Positions 22,985 to 34,961 of a stretch of DNA of 64,000 nt are shown in pieces; the first letter of the stretch is position 1; each line of letters begins with the position of its first letter. The notes beneath the pieces were generated by a model. That model saw only the letters and a list, made by a program, of their open reading frames with translations, ran no database searches and was not told where the DNA came from. Position numbers and translations under genes: made by a program. Source of the DNA: Spongilla lacustris (taxonomy: Eukaryota > Porifera > Demospongiae > Spongillida > Spongillidae); NCBI GenBank assembly GCA_949361645.1, contig OX442421.1, positions 8,061,844-8,125,843 on the forward strand, in the 5' to 3' direction.

Positions 22985-25920
22985 TAAGGTCACCTCTGCA
23001 GTATATATCATACTTCTGTGTCATTAAGGGTCATCTCTGTACACCTTATGTATGTGTCGTTAAGGGGTCACCTGTACACCTTACGTCTGTGTGGTTAAGA
23101 GTCATCTCTGTACACCTTATGTATGTGTCGTTAAGGGGTCACCTGTACACCTTACGTCTGTGTGGTTAAGAGTCATCTCTGTACACCTTACGTATGTATC
23201 ATTAAGGGGTCACCTGTACACCGTACATCTGTGTGGTTAAGAGTCATCTCTGTATACCTTATGTATGTGTCGTTAAGGGGTCGCCTGTACACCGTACGTC
23301 TCTGTCGTTAAGAGACATCTCTGTAGACCTTATGTATGTGTCGTTAAGGGGTCACCTGTACACCTTACGTCTGTGTGGTTAAGATTCATCTCTGTATGTG
23401 TCGTTAAGGGGTCACCTGTGCACCTTACATCTGTGTGGTTAAGAGTCATCTCTATATACCTTATGTATGTGTCGTTAAGGGGTCACCTGTACACCGTACG
23501 TCTCTGTCATTAAGAGTAATCTCTGTATACCTTATGTATGTGTCGTTAAGGGGTCACCTGTACACCGTACGTCTCTGTCATTAAGAGTAATCTCTGTATA
23601 CCTTATGTATATGTCGTTAAGGGGTCACCTGTACACCTTACATCTGTGTGGTTAAGAGACATCTCTGTTCACCTTATGTATGTGTCGTTAAGGGGTCACA
23701 TGTACACCTTACATCTGTGTGGTTAAGAGTCATCTCGGTATACCTTATGTATGTGCTGTTAAGGGGTCACCTGTACACCGTACGTCTCTGTCGTTAAGAG
23801 ATACGTTATGTATGTGTCGTTAGGGGGTCGCCTGTACACCGTACGTCTCTGTCGTTAAGAGACATCTCTGTACACCTTATGTATGTGTCGTTAAGGGGTC
23901 ACCTGTACACCTTACATCTGTGTGGTTAAGAGTCATCTCTATATACCTTATGTATGTGTCGTTAGTGGGTCACCTGTACACCTTACATCTGTGTGGTTAA
24001 GAGTCATCTCTGTACGCCTTATGTATGTGTCATTAAGGGGTCACCTGTACACCGTACGTCTGTGTGGTTAAGAGTCATCTCTGTACACCTTATGTATGTG
24101 TCGTTAAGGGGTCACCTGTACATCGTACGTCTGTGTGGTTAAGATTCATCTCTGTATGTGTCGTTAAAGAGTCACCTGTGCACCTTACATCTGTGTGGTT
24201 AAGAGTCATCTCTGTACACCTTATGTATGTGTCGTTAAGGGGTCACCTGTACACCTTACATCTGTGTGGTTAAGAGTCATCTCTATATACCTTATGTATG
24301 TGTCATTAGGGGGTCACCTGTACACCTTACGTCTGTGTGGTTAAGAGTCATCTCTGTACGCCTTATGTATGTGTCATTAAGGGGTCACCTGTACACCGTA
24401 CGTCTGTGTGGTTAAGAGTCATCTCTGTACACCTTATGTATGTGTCGTTAAGGGGTCACCTGTACACCGTACGTCTGTGTGGTTAAGATTCATCTCTGTA
24501 TGTGTCGTTAAAGAGTCACCTGTGCACCTTACATCTGTGTGGTTAAGAGTCATCTCTGTACACCTTATGTATATGTCGTTAAGGGGTCACCTGTACACCT
24601 TACATCTGTGTGGTTAAGAGTCATCTCTGTATACCTTATGTATGTGTCGTTAAGGGGTCACCTGTACACTGTACGTCTCTGTCGTTAAGAGTCATCTCTG
24701 TATACCTTATGTATGTGTCGTTAAGGGGTCACCTGTACACCGTACGTCTCTGTCGTTAAGAGACATCTCTGTACACCTTATGTATGTGTCGTTAAGGGGT
24801 CACCTGTATACCTTACATCTGTGTGGTTAAGAGTCATCTCTGTACACCTTATGTATATATCGTTAAGGGGTCACCTGTACACCTTACATCTGTGTGGTTA
24901 AGAGTCATCTCTGTATACCTTATGTATGTGTCGTTAAGGGGTCACCTGTACACTGTACGTCTCTGTCGTTAAGAGTCATCTCTGTATACCTTATGTATGT
25001 GTCGTTAAGGGGTCACCTGTACACCGTACGTCTCTGTCGTTAAGAGACATCTCTGTACACCTTATGTATGTGTCGTTAAGGGGTCACCTGTACACCTTAC
25101 ATCTGTGTGGTTAAGAGTCATCTCTGTACACCTTATGTATATGTCGTTAAGGGGTCACCTGTACACCTTACATCTGTGTGGTTAAGAGTCATCTCTGTAT
25201 ACCTTATGTATGTGTCGTTAAGGGGTCACCTGTACACTGTACGTCTCTGTCGTTAAGAGTCATCTCTGTATACCTTATGTATGTGTCGTTAAGGGGTCAC
25301 CTGTACACCGTACGTCTCTGTCGTTAAGAGACATCTCTGTACACCTTATGTATGTGTCGTTAAGGGGTCACCTGTACACCTTACATCTGTGTGGTTAAGA
25401 GTCATCTTGGTATACCTTATGTATGTGTTGTTAAGGGGTCACCTGTACACCGTATGTCTCAGTCGTTAAGAGTCATCTCTGTATACGTTATGTATGTGTC
25501 GTTAGGGGGTCGCCTGTACACCGTACGTCTCTGTCGTTACGAGACATCTCTGTACACCTTATGCATGTGTCGTTAAGGGGTCACCTGTACACCTTACATC
25601 TGTGTGGTTAAGAGTCATCTCTGTATACCTTATGTATGTGTCGTTAAGGGGTCACCTGTACACCGTACGTCTGTGTGGTTAAGAGTCATCTCTGTATGTG
25701 TCGTTAAAGAGTCACCTGTGCACCTTACATCTGTGTGGTTAAGAGTCATCTCTGTACACCTTATGTATGTGTCGTTAAGGGGTCACCTGTACACCGTACG
25801 TCTGTGTGGTTAAGAGTCATCTCTGTACACCTTATGTATGTGTCGTTAAGGGGTCACCTGTACACCTTACGTCTGTGTGGTTAAGAGTCATCTCCTTACA
25901 CCTTATGTATGTGTCGTTAA
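22985..25920. repeat. 71-bp satellite array, about 41 copies
   Basis: The unit combines CATCTCTGTACACCTTATGT, GTCGTTAAGGGGTCACCTGT and CTGTGTGGTTAAGA. Two half-unit variants (CTGTGTGG and CTCTGTCG) alternate, giving higher-order blocks, such as the near-identical segments at 24620-24835, 24905-25100 and 25190-25360. ORFs through it are repeat artefacts. Confidence 0.92.
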
Positions 25921-27771
25921 GCCCCCATGGCCCTATTTCCCACTACCTATCCTCCTTTACTGCAATTTGTATTCTTTACTGCAAGTTGTATCTGAGGCCC
26001 AGGCCATCCCCTACTCAATAGCACTCTCAGTCTCCACACAACCAGCCCTCCCACCCACCCACCCCTAAACACCCCTCGTACATATGGTGTAATCAGACTG
26101 CCAACAGGCCGGAGAGCTGCCAGCTGCCACATTACCAGGATTGAATGGGGTCATCACAAAAGTAGACCCCAGCATGTGGAGTGGAACATTGAACTGGAGC
26201 CGGCCCCAAACACTGGGGCCAGCCACAATGGCCCCGTATCCTAGCCCCACACAGTACTAACACCAGCTCCTCACTGCAAATGCATATGAAGCCACTACCT
26301 GTGAAACCATTAACCCCCACACTACAAGAGGACTTAATGGTAGGGGAACCATCAACTACAAGTGGAGCTACCAGCTCGCATTGGACAAATGGAATACCAC
26401 CACTGAAGCAGCCTCCATTTGTAGAGTGTACATACATGCCTACGTTTGTCTCTTCACACATTTTGTGTTGTAGATCTGAACTACTGTAGACATGTACTTG
26501 TACAGAGTAAAATTTTATCAGTGTGGATGCTGTTAGTGGTGAATATGGTTACCTGCCCTATCGGTACTGATTGCGGTGGGTCTGCACCCGTGGTTGGTTT
26601 ATATAGACAACAGAGGGCGTTTTGCCCTACTGGGAACTACTGCACGCAAGTAGCAAAACACGTAGATCTAAGTGCCGTTTTGAATGTCACATAAATTGCA
26701 CGCACAGTCACAGCTACAATGTGGCACGATGAAGACATCAGAATTCATGACCACACAAGTGAAGTTAGCAGACCCTACACTGTCAGAGATGTCAACAGAT
26801 CTAGACATTACCAGTGTAACCCAGTTTCACCTGTGCCCCACGGCCGCTATATACACTAGCACATACATTTTAGCAGATATACAACAGCCTAGGGCTAGCT
26901 ATAGGTATACGCAAGTACGTAGTTGATGGCTAACTCCACTTGTGTGGTAGTGAATTCTGATGTCTTCATCGTGCCACATTGTACATTGTAGCTGTGACTG
27001 TGCATGCAATTTATGTGACATTCAAAACGGCACTTACGTACTCGTACAGTACAGTAGTTCCCAGTAGGGCAAAACGCCCTCTGTTGTCCATATAAACCAA
27101 CCACGGGTGCAGACCCACCGCAATCAGTACCGATAGGGCAGGTAACTATATTCACCACTAAATGCATCCACACCAGATAAAATTTACTCTGTACATGTAC
27201 AAGTACATGTCTACAGTAGTTCAGATCTACAACACAAAATGTGAGAAAAGACAAACGTAGGCATGTATGTACACTCTACAAATGGAGGCTGCTTCAGTCC
27301 ATGGTGGTTCCATTTGTCCATTGCAAGCTGGTAGCTCCACTTGTAGTTGATGGTTCCCCTACCATTAAGTCCTCTTGTAGTGTGGGGGTTAATGGTTTCA
27401 CAGGTAGTGGCTTCATTTGCATTTGCAGTGAGGAGCTGGTGTTAGTACTGTGTGAGGCTAGGATAGGGGGGCCATTGTGGCTGCCCCAGTGTTTGGGGCC
27501 GGCTCCAGTTCAATGTTCCACTCCACATGCTGGGGTCTACTTTTGTGATGACCCCATTCAATCCTGGTAATGTGGCAGCTGGCAGCACTCCGGCCTGTTG
27601 GCAGTCTGATTACACCATATGTAAGAGGGGTGTTTATGGGTGGGTGGGTGGGTGGGTGGGTGGGAGGGCTGGTTGTGTGGAGACTGAGAGTGCTATAGAG
27701 TAAGGAATGGCCTGGGCCTCGGATACAACTTGCAGTAGAGGAGGATAGGTAGTGGGAGATAGGGACATGGT
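25921..27771. mobile_element. Large foldback (palindromic) element inside the transposon
   Basis: The left arm (25921-26769) and right arm (about 26926-27771) are inverted copies of about 850 bp, around a spacer of about 155 bp. Shared landmarks include GGGGCCGGCTCCAGTTCAATG at 27493 and its complement at about 26196. The arms interrupt the 71-bp satellite. The following stretch (27800-27935) is related to the inverted-repeat element at 44.27-44.80 kb, so the family is dispersed. No ORF looks real. Confidence 0.75.
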
Positions 27772-27973
27772 GGCGAATGCGGCATGCCCAGTGTGAGAGC
27801 TGCATTAATGTGGGAGCCCCCAATGACCCTGTAGGATTTTTTAGTACCTGGTTGCTCCCTTGCTGGCAGTCTACTGGTGCTAACTGGACATGTAGTGTGG
27901 GGCTATTAAGTTAACTTGCATTAATGGTTCTGTCCGCATGAAGTGAGGGAGCTGACCTGATTCGACCCTCGGC

Positions 27974-30900
27974 CAATACAGGGTGTAAATGGGACCAATG
28001 CATTGACCACACAACAGACACACATACAGTCAGAGTGTAAATGCGGGGATCATTCATTTGGCCCCACAACAGACACAAGCACAGGGTGTAAATGGGATCA
28101 TGGATTTGAACACAAGTACAGGGTGTAAATCGCACCAAGGATTTGACCCCACAACAGACAAAAGTACAGGGTGTAAATGGGACCATGGATTTGATCACAA
28201 GTAAAAGGGGTGTAAATCAGACCATGGATTTGACCCACAACAGACACAAGTACAGGGTGTAAATGGGACCATATATTTGATTACAAGTACAGGGTGTAAA
28301 TCAGACCATGGATTTGACCCCAGAACAGACAAAGTACAAGGTGTAAATGGAGCATGAGTTTGACCCCACAACAGACACGAGTACTCAAGTACAGGATGGG
28401 ACCATGGATTTGATCACAAGTACAAGGTGTAAATCAGACCATGGATTAACCCCACAACAGACAAAAGTACAGGTGTATATGCGAGCATGAGTTTGACCCC
28501 ACAACAGACAAAAGTACAAGGGTGTAAATGGGACCAAGCATTTGACCCCACAACATACACAAATACAGGGTGTAAATGGGACCATGGATTTGATCATAAG
28601 TACAGACTGGGTATAAATGGGACCATGGATTTGATCACAAGTACAAGGTGTAAATCGGACCATGAATTTGATCACAAGTACAGTGTGTAAATGAGACCAT
28701 GGATTTGATCACAAGTACAGGATGTAAATGGAACCATGGTTCTGACCCCACTACAGACACAAGAACAAGGTGTAAAAGGGACCATGAATTTGACCCCACA
28801 ACAGACACACGTAAAGGGTGTAAATGGGACCATAGTTTTGACCCTAAAACATATTTAAGTACAGGGTGTAAATGGAACCATGGATTTGACCCCACAGCAT
28901 ACACAAGTACAGGGTGTAAATGGGACCATGGATTTGATCTTAAAACAGACTCAAGTACAGGGTGTAAATGGGAGCATGAGTATGACCCACAACAGACACA
29001 AGTACAGGGTGTAAATGGGACCAATGAATTTACCCCACAACAGACACAAATACAGAGTGCAAATGGGACCATGGATTTGATCAAAAGTACAGGGTGTAAA
29101 TGGGACCAATGAATTGACCCTAAATAAACTCAAGTACAGGGTGTAAATGGGACCATAGGTTTGACCCTAAAACAGACTCAAGTACAGGGTGTAAATGGGA
29201 CCATAGGTTTGACCCTAAAACAGACTCAAGTACAGGGTGTAAATGGGAGCATGAGTTTGACCCACAACAGACAAAGTAAAGGGTGTAAATGGGACCATGG
29301 ATTTCATCACAAGTACAGGGTGTAAATGAGACCATGGATTTGACCCCACAGCATACTCAAGTACAGGGTGTAAATGGGATCATGGATTTACCCCACAACA
29401 GACACAAGTACAGGTATAAATGGGACCATAGATTTGACCATAAACAGACTCAAGTACAGGGTGTTAATGGGACCATGGATTTGACCCCACAACAGACACA
29501 AGTACAGGGTGTAAATGGGACCATGGATTTGATCCCACAACAGACACATACAACATGTATATCCCACAATAGACACAACAAGTACAGGGTGTAAATGGGA
29601 CCATGGATTTGACCCCACAACAGACACAAGTACAGGGTGTAAATGGGACCATGGATTTCATCACAAGTACAGGGTGTAAATCAGACCATGGATTTGACCC
29701 CACAACAGACAAAAGTACAGGTCTAAATGGGAGTATGAGTTTGACCCCATAATAGACACAAGTACAGGGTGTAAATGGGACCATGCATTTGACCCCACAA
29801 CAGACAGAAGTACAGGGTTAAATGGGAGCATGGATTAGATCTCACAACAGACACAAGTACAGTGTGTAAATGGGACCAAGGATTTGATCACACGTACAGG
29901 GTGTAAATCGGACCATGGATTTGATCACAAGTACAGGGTGTAAATCGGACTATGGATTTGATCACAAGTACAGGGTGTAAATCGGACCACAGATTTGAAC
30001 CCACAAAAGACACAAGTACAGGGTGTAAATGTGACCATGGATTTGATCACAGGTACAGGGTGTAAATGGGACCATGGATTTGACTCCGCAACAGACACAT
30101 ACAACATGTATATCCCACAATAGACACAACAAGTACAGGGTGTAAATGGGACCATGGATTTCATCACAAGTACAGGGTGTAAATCAGACCATGGATTTGA
30201 CCCCACAACAGACAAAAGTACAGGTCTAAATGGGAGTATGAGTTTGACCCCACAACAGACACAAGTACAGGGTGTAAAAGGAACCATGGATTTGACCCCA
30301 CAGCATACTCAAGTACAGGGTGTAAATGGGACCATGGATTTGACCCCACAATAGACACAAGTACAGGGTGTAAATGGGACCATGCATTTGACCCCACAAC
30401 AGACAGAAGTACAGGGTTAAATGGGACCATGGATTAGATCTCACAACAGACACAAGTACAGTGTGTAAATGGACCAAGGATTTGATCACACGTACAGGGT
30501 GTAAATCGGACCATGGATTTGATCACAAGTACAGGGTGTAAATCGGACAATGGATTTGATCACAAGTACAGGGTGTAAATCGGACCACGGATTTGAACCC
30601 ACAACAGACACAAGTACAGGGTGTAAATGTGACCATGGATTTGATCACAGGTACAGGGTCTAAATGGGACCATGGATTTGACTCCGCAACAGACAAAAGT
30701 ACTGGGTGTAAATGGGACCAATGAATTGACGCTAAACAGACTCAAGTACAGGGTGTAAATGGAACCATAGATTTGACCCTAAAACAGACTCAAGTACAGG
30801 GTGTAAATGGGACTATGGATTTGACCCCACAACAGACACAAGTACAGGGTGTAAAAGGAACCATGGATTTGACCCCACAGCATACTCAAGTACAGGGTGT

Positions 30901-31345
30901 AAATGGGAGCATGGATTTGACCCCACAATTGACACAAGTACAGGGTGTAAATGGGACCATAGATTTGAGCCTAAACAGACTCAAGTACAGTGTGTAAATG
31001 TGATCATGCATTTGACCCCACAACAGACACAAGTACAGGACCATGGATTTGACCCCACAATAGATACACCTACAGTGTGTAAATGGGACCATGCATTTGA
31101 CCCTAAACAGACACAAGTACAGGGTGTAAATGGGACCATGGATTTGACCCCAAGTACAGGTTGTACATATAAATGGACCATGGATTTGATCCCACAACAG
31201 AGGATGTAAATGGACCATGGATTTGATCCCACAACCCAGGATACGATGTAAATGGATCATGGATTTGATCCCACAACAGAGGATGTAAATGGACCATGGA
31301 TTTGATCCCACAACAGACACAAGTGCAGGGTGTAAATGGGACCAC
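27974..31345. repeat. About 48-bp satellite array, about 70 copies
   Basis: Units contain AAGTACAGGGTGTAAATGGG, ACCATGGATTTGA and CCCCACAACAGACAC; some lack the last part, giving units of about 25-35 bp. Blocks of several units are themselves duplicated (29580-29900 resembles 30130-30480). No coding meaning. Confidence 0.92.
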
Positions 31346-31564
31346 CGTCGTCACTGTACTAGCATAAATCTAGTAACCTTTCTCACGATCGTCGTATTCG
31401 CACCGCTCGAACTTCACGTCCGCCGATTGAAACTCTTATGACCTTGTCTTCAGTTGACGGCGCCATAAAGTTTATGTACGCAGAAGATAACGAAATAGGG
31501 ATCGAATAGTATAACAACTGCATGTGAGTCCGACCGGGAGATGGATTCACGTATCCAGCGCAGA

Positions 31565-32039
31565 GTAGGTGTGGCTCTAAGTTATCCAAGTGTCAGCCCA
31601 CAGGAAGTAGTTGCATATTCATGTATTTGGTGCATGGAAGCGGGTCACGCACGTACAACGGCGCGATTCGAGCGGGAAACTTGTAGCAACTTTGCGCCGC
31701 TGTATCTCCGTAACGGATGACATAAAAATTAACGAACAGAACAAATCGATAGGTATACGACCTTTCTACCTACAAACCGAATTTGAAGCGATTTGATTAC
31801 TCCTACAGAAAGTTATGGCAGGTTTGAACCCACAGGGGTATCGGACGTTGCAATACTGGCACGGAGGAAGTACAAGACCCCAAAATGTATTTTACCATAG
31901 AGAAATGGTGTAGTATAAAGTGTTAAAAATAAGAAGTTGATAGCTTCAACCGTTCGGAAGATATAGCGATTCAAAAGAGAAGCATTTTTATAACATTTTA
32001 TATATATAAGCGAAGGGCCATTTTCGTGGAAACTGTCCC
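31565..32039 (-). repeat. Right terminal inverted repeat
   Basis: Inverse partner of 18190-18662, ending GGAAACTGTCCC and followed by the AATT duplication. Confidence 0.85.
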
Positions 32040-32067
32040 AATTATATATATATAATTATAATTATAT

Positions 32068-32885
32068 GGGACAGTTTCCGCGAAAATGTCCGAGTTTTAT
32101 AACATTATAATCTTATAAAAATACTTCTTGTTTGAATCGCTATATCTTCCGAACGCTAAACGCTATCAACTTCCTATTTTCGAAAGTTCATATTACACCA
32201 TTTTTCTATGATATATTACATTTTGGAGTCTTGCACTTGCTCCATGCCAGTATTGCAACGTTCGATACCCGACCAGGTTCAAACCCGCCATAACTTTAGG
32301 TAGGAGTAATCAAATCGCTTCAAATTCGGTTTGTAGGTACAGAGGTCCTATACTTATCGATTTGTTCTGTTCGTTAATTTTTATGCCATCCGTTACGGAG
32401 ATACAGTTGAACAAACTACGTCCACTTTATCCCGCTCGATTCGTGCCAATGATTTTGGCAAATCGCGTCCCGCTCAATGTATGGGGAGGCGGTTGTTATA
32501 TCATAGGCGCGAAACGAGCGGGAAAAAGTGCACGTAGTTTGTTCAACTGTATCTCCGTAACGGATGGCATAAAAATTAGCGAACAGTACAAATCGATAGG
32601 TATAGGACCTCTGTACCTACAAACCAAATTTGAAGCGATTTGATTACTCCTACCCAAAGTTATGACGGGTTTGAACCCGGTCGGGTATCGAACGTTGCAA
32701 TACTGGCATGGAGCAAGTGCAAGACTCCAAAATGTAATTTATCATAGCGAAATGGTGTAGTATGAACTTTTGAAAATAGAAATTCGATACCGTTTAGCGT
32801 TCGGAAGATATAGCGACTCAAACAAGAAGCATTTTTATAAGATTATAATGTTATAAAACTCGGACATTTTCGCGGAAACTGTCCC
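32068..32885. mobile_element. 818-bp foldback MITE built from the same termini
   Basis: It begins GGGACAGTTTCCGCG and ends CGCGGAAACTGTCCC. Arms of about 380 bp surround a spacer of about 60 bp, and ATAT at 32064-32067 and 32886-32889 is the target duplication. The arms match the TIR of the 13.85-kb element, so it is a non-autonomous relative, inserted 28 bp from it. Its centre (32470-32534) also matches 43898-43962. Confidence 0.85.
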
Positions 32886-33300
32886 ATATATATAATTATA
32901 ATTATAATTATACATATATTATATATATATGTATATGGGGAAAGAGCCTCAAAGTGGACGCGTGCAATTGAAATGTACACCAGAGATAATATATAAACGA
33001 ATTTCAGTGCATAAGAAAGGATGACGTTGTAGAGGACCTGGAATCTCGCGTAATATCTAACATGCATTAGGTCCCTTGTCGCGGTATATATTTTCTCATA
33101 TTCAGAAGTGATCGATGCATGTCATAAATTGCACAGCAAGGTTCTTTAGGGCTACTACGTATACTGGACATTGCCGCAGGCAGCAAATGTGCAGCAAAGA
33201 CACGTAAAGGGCTCTATATACGGCAATGTTGCACCAAGGATATTGACAGCAGGAAATCGAAAATGTATGAGGGGAGGAGTGAAAGTTGAGTGGAGGAGAG
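32886..33300. other. Unassigned sequence between MITE and truncated PPP1R37 copy
   Basis: An AT microsatellite is followed by about 350 bp without recognisable gene content. 33270-33305 is G/A-rich and resembles intron sequence at about 11080 of the intact PPP1R37-like gene, suggesting the deletion that truncated unit C joined these points. Confidence 0.45.
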
Positions 33301-33799
33301 GATGGAATGAGGATGAAAGTTCTCTGAGGTTCTCATAAAATTTCATTGCAGCCGCTGGTGACAAATAAATGACACCTGCTAGTATATGTGTGTGTCTACG
33401 TGTGTGTGCCTTTACTTAGTATGAATGTTCCTTTGCCTGCAAGGGAATTCCCCTCTGCCCTGAGACACTGCAGTGCACAGTTGGTCCTCACAGGACGCAG
33501 TAGAAGGGTTAATGTTTGCTCCTCGAGGCCACAGTAGCCAACACTCAGTGTGGTGATAAAGGATGACTATTGGTGTGTGGTGGGCAATATTTGGCATATT
33601 GTAGGAGGCATTAAATTCAAAACCATTCTGAACATCCACTGCTAAAACCACACACCCTATCTATTACTGCCATAGTTAGTCCAAACTCTACATCTCCCTC
33701 CACACTTTGCTTAGATGGCTAAAATAAAAATATGATTGACACTTGTAAAGTTTCTGTGTTATAAAGTGTCCATGTGCATGTGTGTGTGTGCATGCATGC

Positions 33800-34056
33800 A
33801 TAAGTCTAGCCACACCCACCTTTTTCCAATGCCTTTCCTATGGCTAACCACCCACACCTTTCCCATGCTCCCCCTATAGCTAGCCACACTCACCTTTTCC
33901 TGGCTAGCCACACCCACCTTTTTTCCCAATGTGTGGCTAGCCACACCCACCTTTTAATGCCCTGCCTATGGCTAGCCACACCCACCTTTTAATGCCCAGC
34001 CTATGGCTAGCCACGCCCACCTTTCTCAATGTCCTCCCTATGGCTAGCCACGCCCT
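33800..34056 (-). repeat. 36-bp repeats with duplicated 5' splice sites (unit C)
   Basis: About seven copies of TGGCTAGCCA(C/T)A... units downstream of exon 34021-34140, more diverged in length than the three in unit B. Confidence 0.8.
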
Positions 34057-34289
34057 AGCTCTTAGCTTGTTGTTATATGAAAGGTTTATCTTGGAGGCAC
34101 AACCATAGAACTCCACCATCTCACACAGAGCTATGGCACCCTAAAATTAATCGGAGGAAAGGGGAACCATGACTAAGTCAACACTCACCCAATGGACTAA
34201 CTTCATCATCAAGATTGGTGCTCTCCAGGTCCAATGTAGACATCTTCAAGTGACTGAGGACAGTCTCCAGTACCTCACAACTTTTGTAA

Positions 34290-34395
34290 TCTAGTTTAAC
34301 CTCTGTAGAGGTATCACATGACATTTTTATCCAGTTTAACCCCTGTAGAGGTATCACATGACATTGCTATCCAGTTTAACCTGTGCAGAGGTACC
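34290..34395 (-). repeat. Short 40-bp repeat array with duplicated 3' splice sites (unit C)
   Basis: Two to three copies of the same acceptor-bearing unit seen about 16 times in unit B. The array length therefore differs greatly between paralogues. Confidence 0.8.
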
Positions 34396-34961
34396 ACATG
34401 GCATCGAATGGGAACACACACAAGCACATATGTATTAATGCAACCCTCATCCATACCACACACCCAAACACAGGCTGACAACCGTACCTCTTAGATCCAG
34501 GGTGTCAATTGGCGTACTAAGGTTATCAAGTCTCTGTACACAAAACAACAAGGTCAGTGTGGTGGGTGTGGTCAGTGGATGTGTTGGTTTTGTGGGTGTG
34601 CCTTTAGGAATTGCATGGGGGACCTGGGGGCATATCCACCTACCCCCAGTTGCTCAAGCAGTTTGTCCACTGGTTGCACCCTCATGGCAATACACTCCTT
34701 CTTGTATATCTTGATCATATCCTCTGCGGTCTCATTAGGATCTGTGCACTGACTCACTGCTTTCAAAACTACACATGAAAAACTAGTGACATGCACAGGT
34801 TTTCCCCCCATGCATTAAACATCTCTAAAAACTACCCAAAATTAAGGTTTAATGAGTAATTACAGTTATAAATAAGTTATTGATTTTTTTTTCTTTCAGT
34901 TTCAATATAATAGTATTAAGACAGCTAGTGATTATTTCTTGATGAACATAGTTCAACGAAC

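Larger units (their letters stand above)
18190..32039. mobile_element. 13.85-kb DNA transposon with 474-bp terminal inverted repeats
   Basis: The element starts GGGACAGTTTCC at 18190 and ends GGAAACTGTCCC at 32039. The inverted repeats (18190-18662 and 31565-32039) match over about 474 bp with scattered differences. AATT at 18186-18189 and 32040-32043 is a 4-bp target duplication. Inside are one intact ORF (18760-21435), a partial duplicate of its 3' end, three satellite arrays and a nested foldback element. The TIR-derived MITE beside it also has a 4-bp duplication (ATAT), supporting a family that makes 4-bp duplications. I do not assign it to a named superfamily. Confidence 0.85.
33310..34768 (-). 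pseudogene. PPP1R37: Truncated PPP1R37-like copy (unit C)
   Basis: Exons match those of unit B one for one with the same lengths: 34644-34768 (125 nt), 34488-34533 (46), 34202-34302 (101), 34021-34140 (120) and 33416-33566 (151). A sixth (from about 33354) starts AAMKFYENLREL and then loses homology. The exons carrying the RVxF motif are missing: PP1-C lies only 193 bp upstream. All later LRRs, the tail and the kinase are also missing. EDMIKIYKKEC, LSHLKMSTLDLE and KINLSYNNKL are readable. With the 3' half gone this is probably a pseudogene, although the remaining exons keep frame. Confidence 0.8.

Noticed and set aside
22982..25921. Several 60-95 residue ORFs rich in HLYTLCG-like repeats
   Set aside because: They are translations of the 71-bp satellite, whose length is not a multiple of three; frames change at each unit and stop codons recur.
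27911..31354. Many ORFs with repeated SHLHPVL and GVNGTMDLTPQQ motifs on both strands
   Set aside because: These arise from the 48-bp satellite in all frames and show no domain or codon structure.
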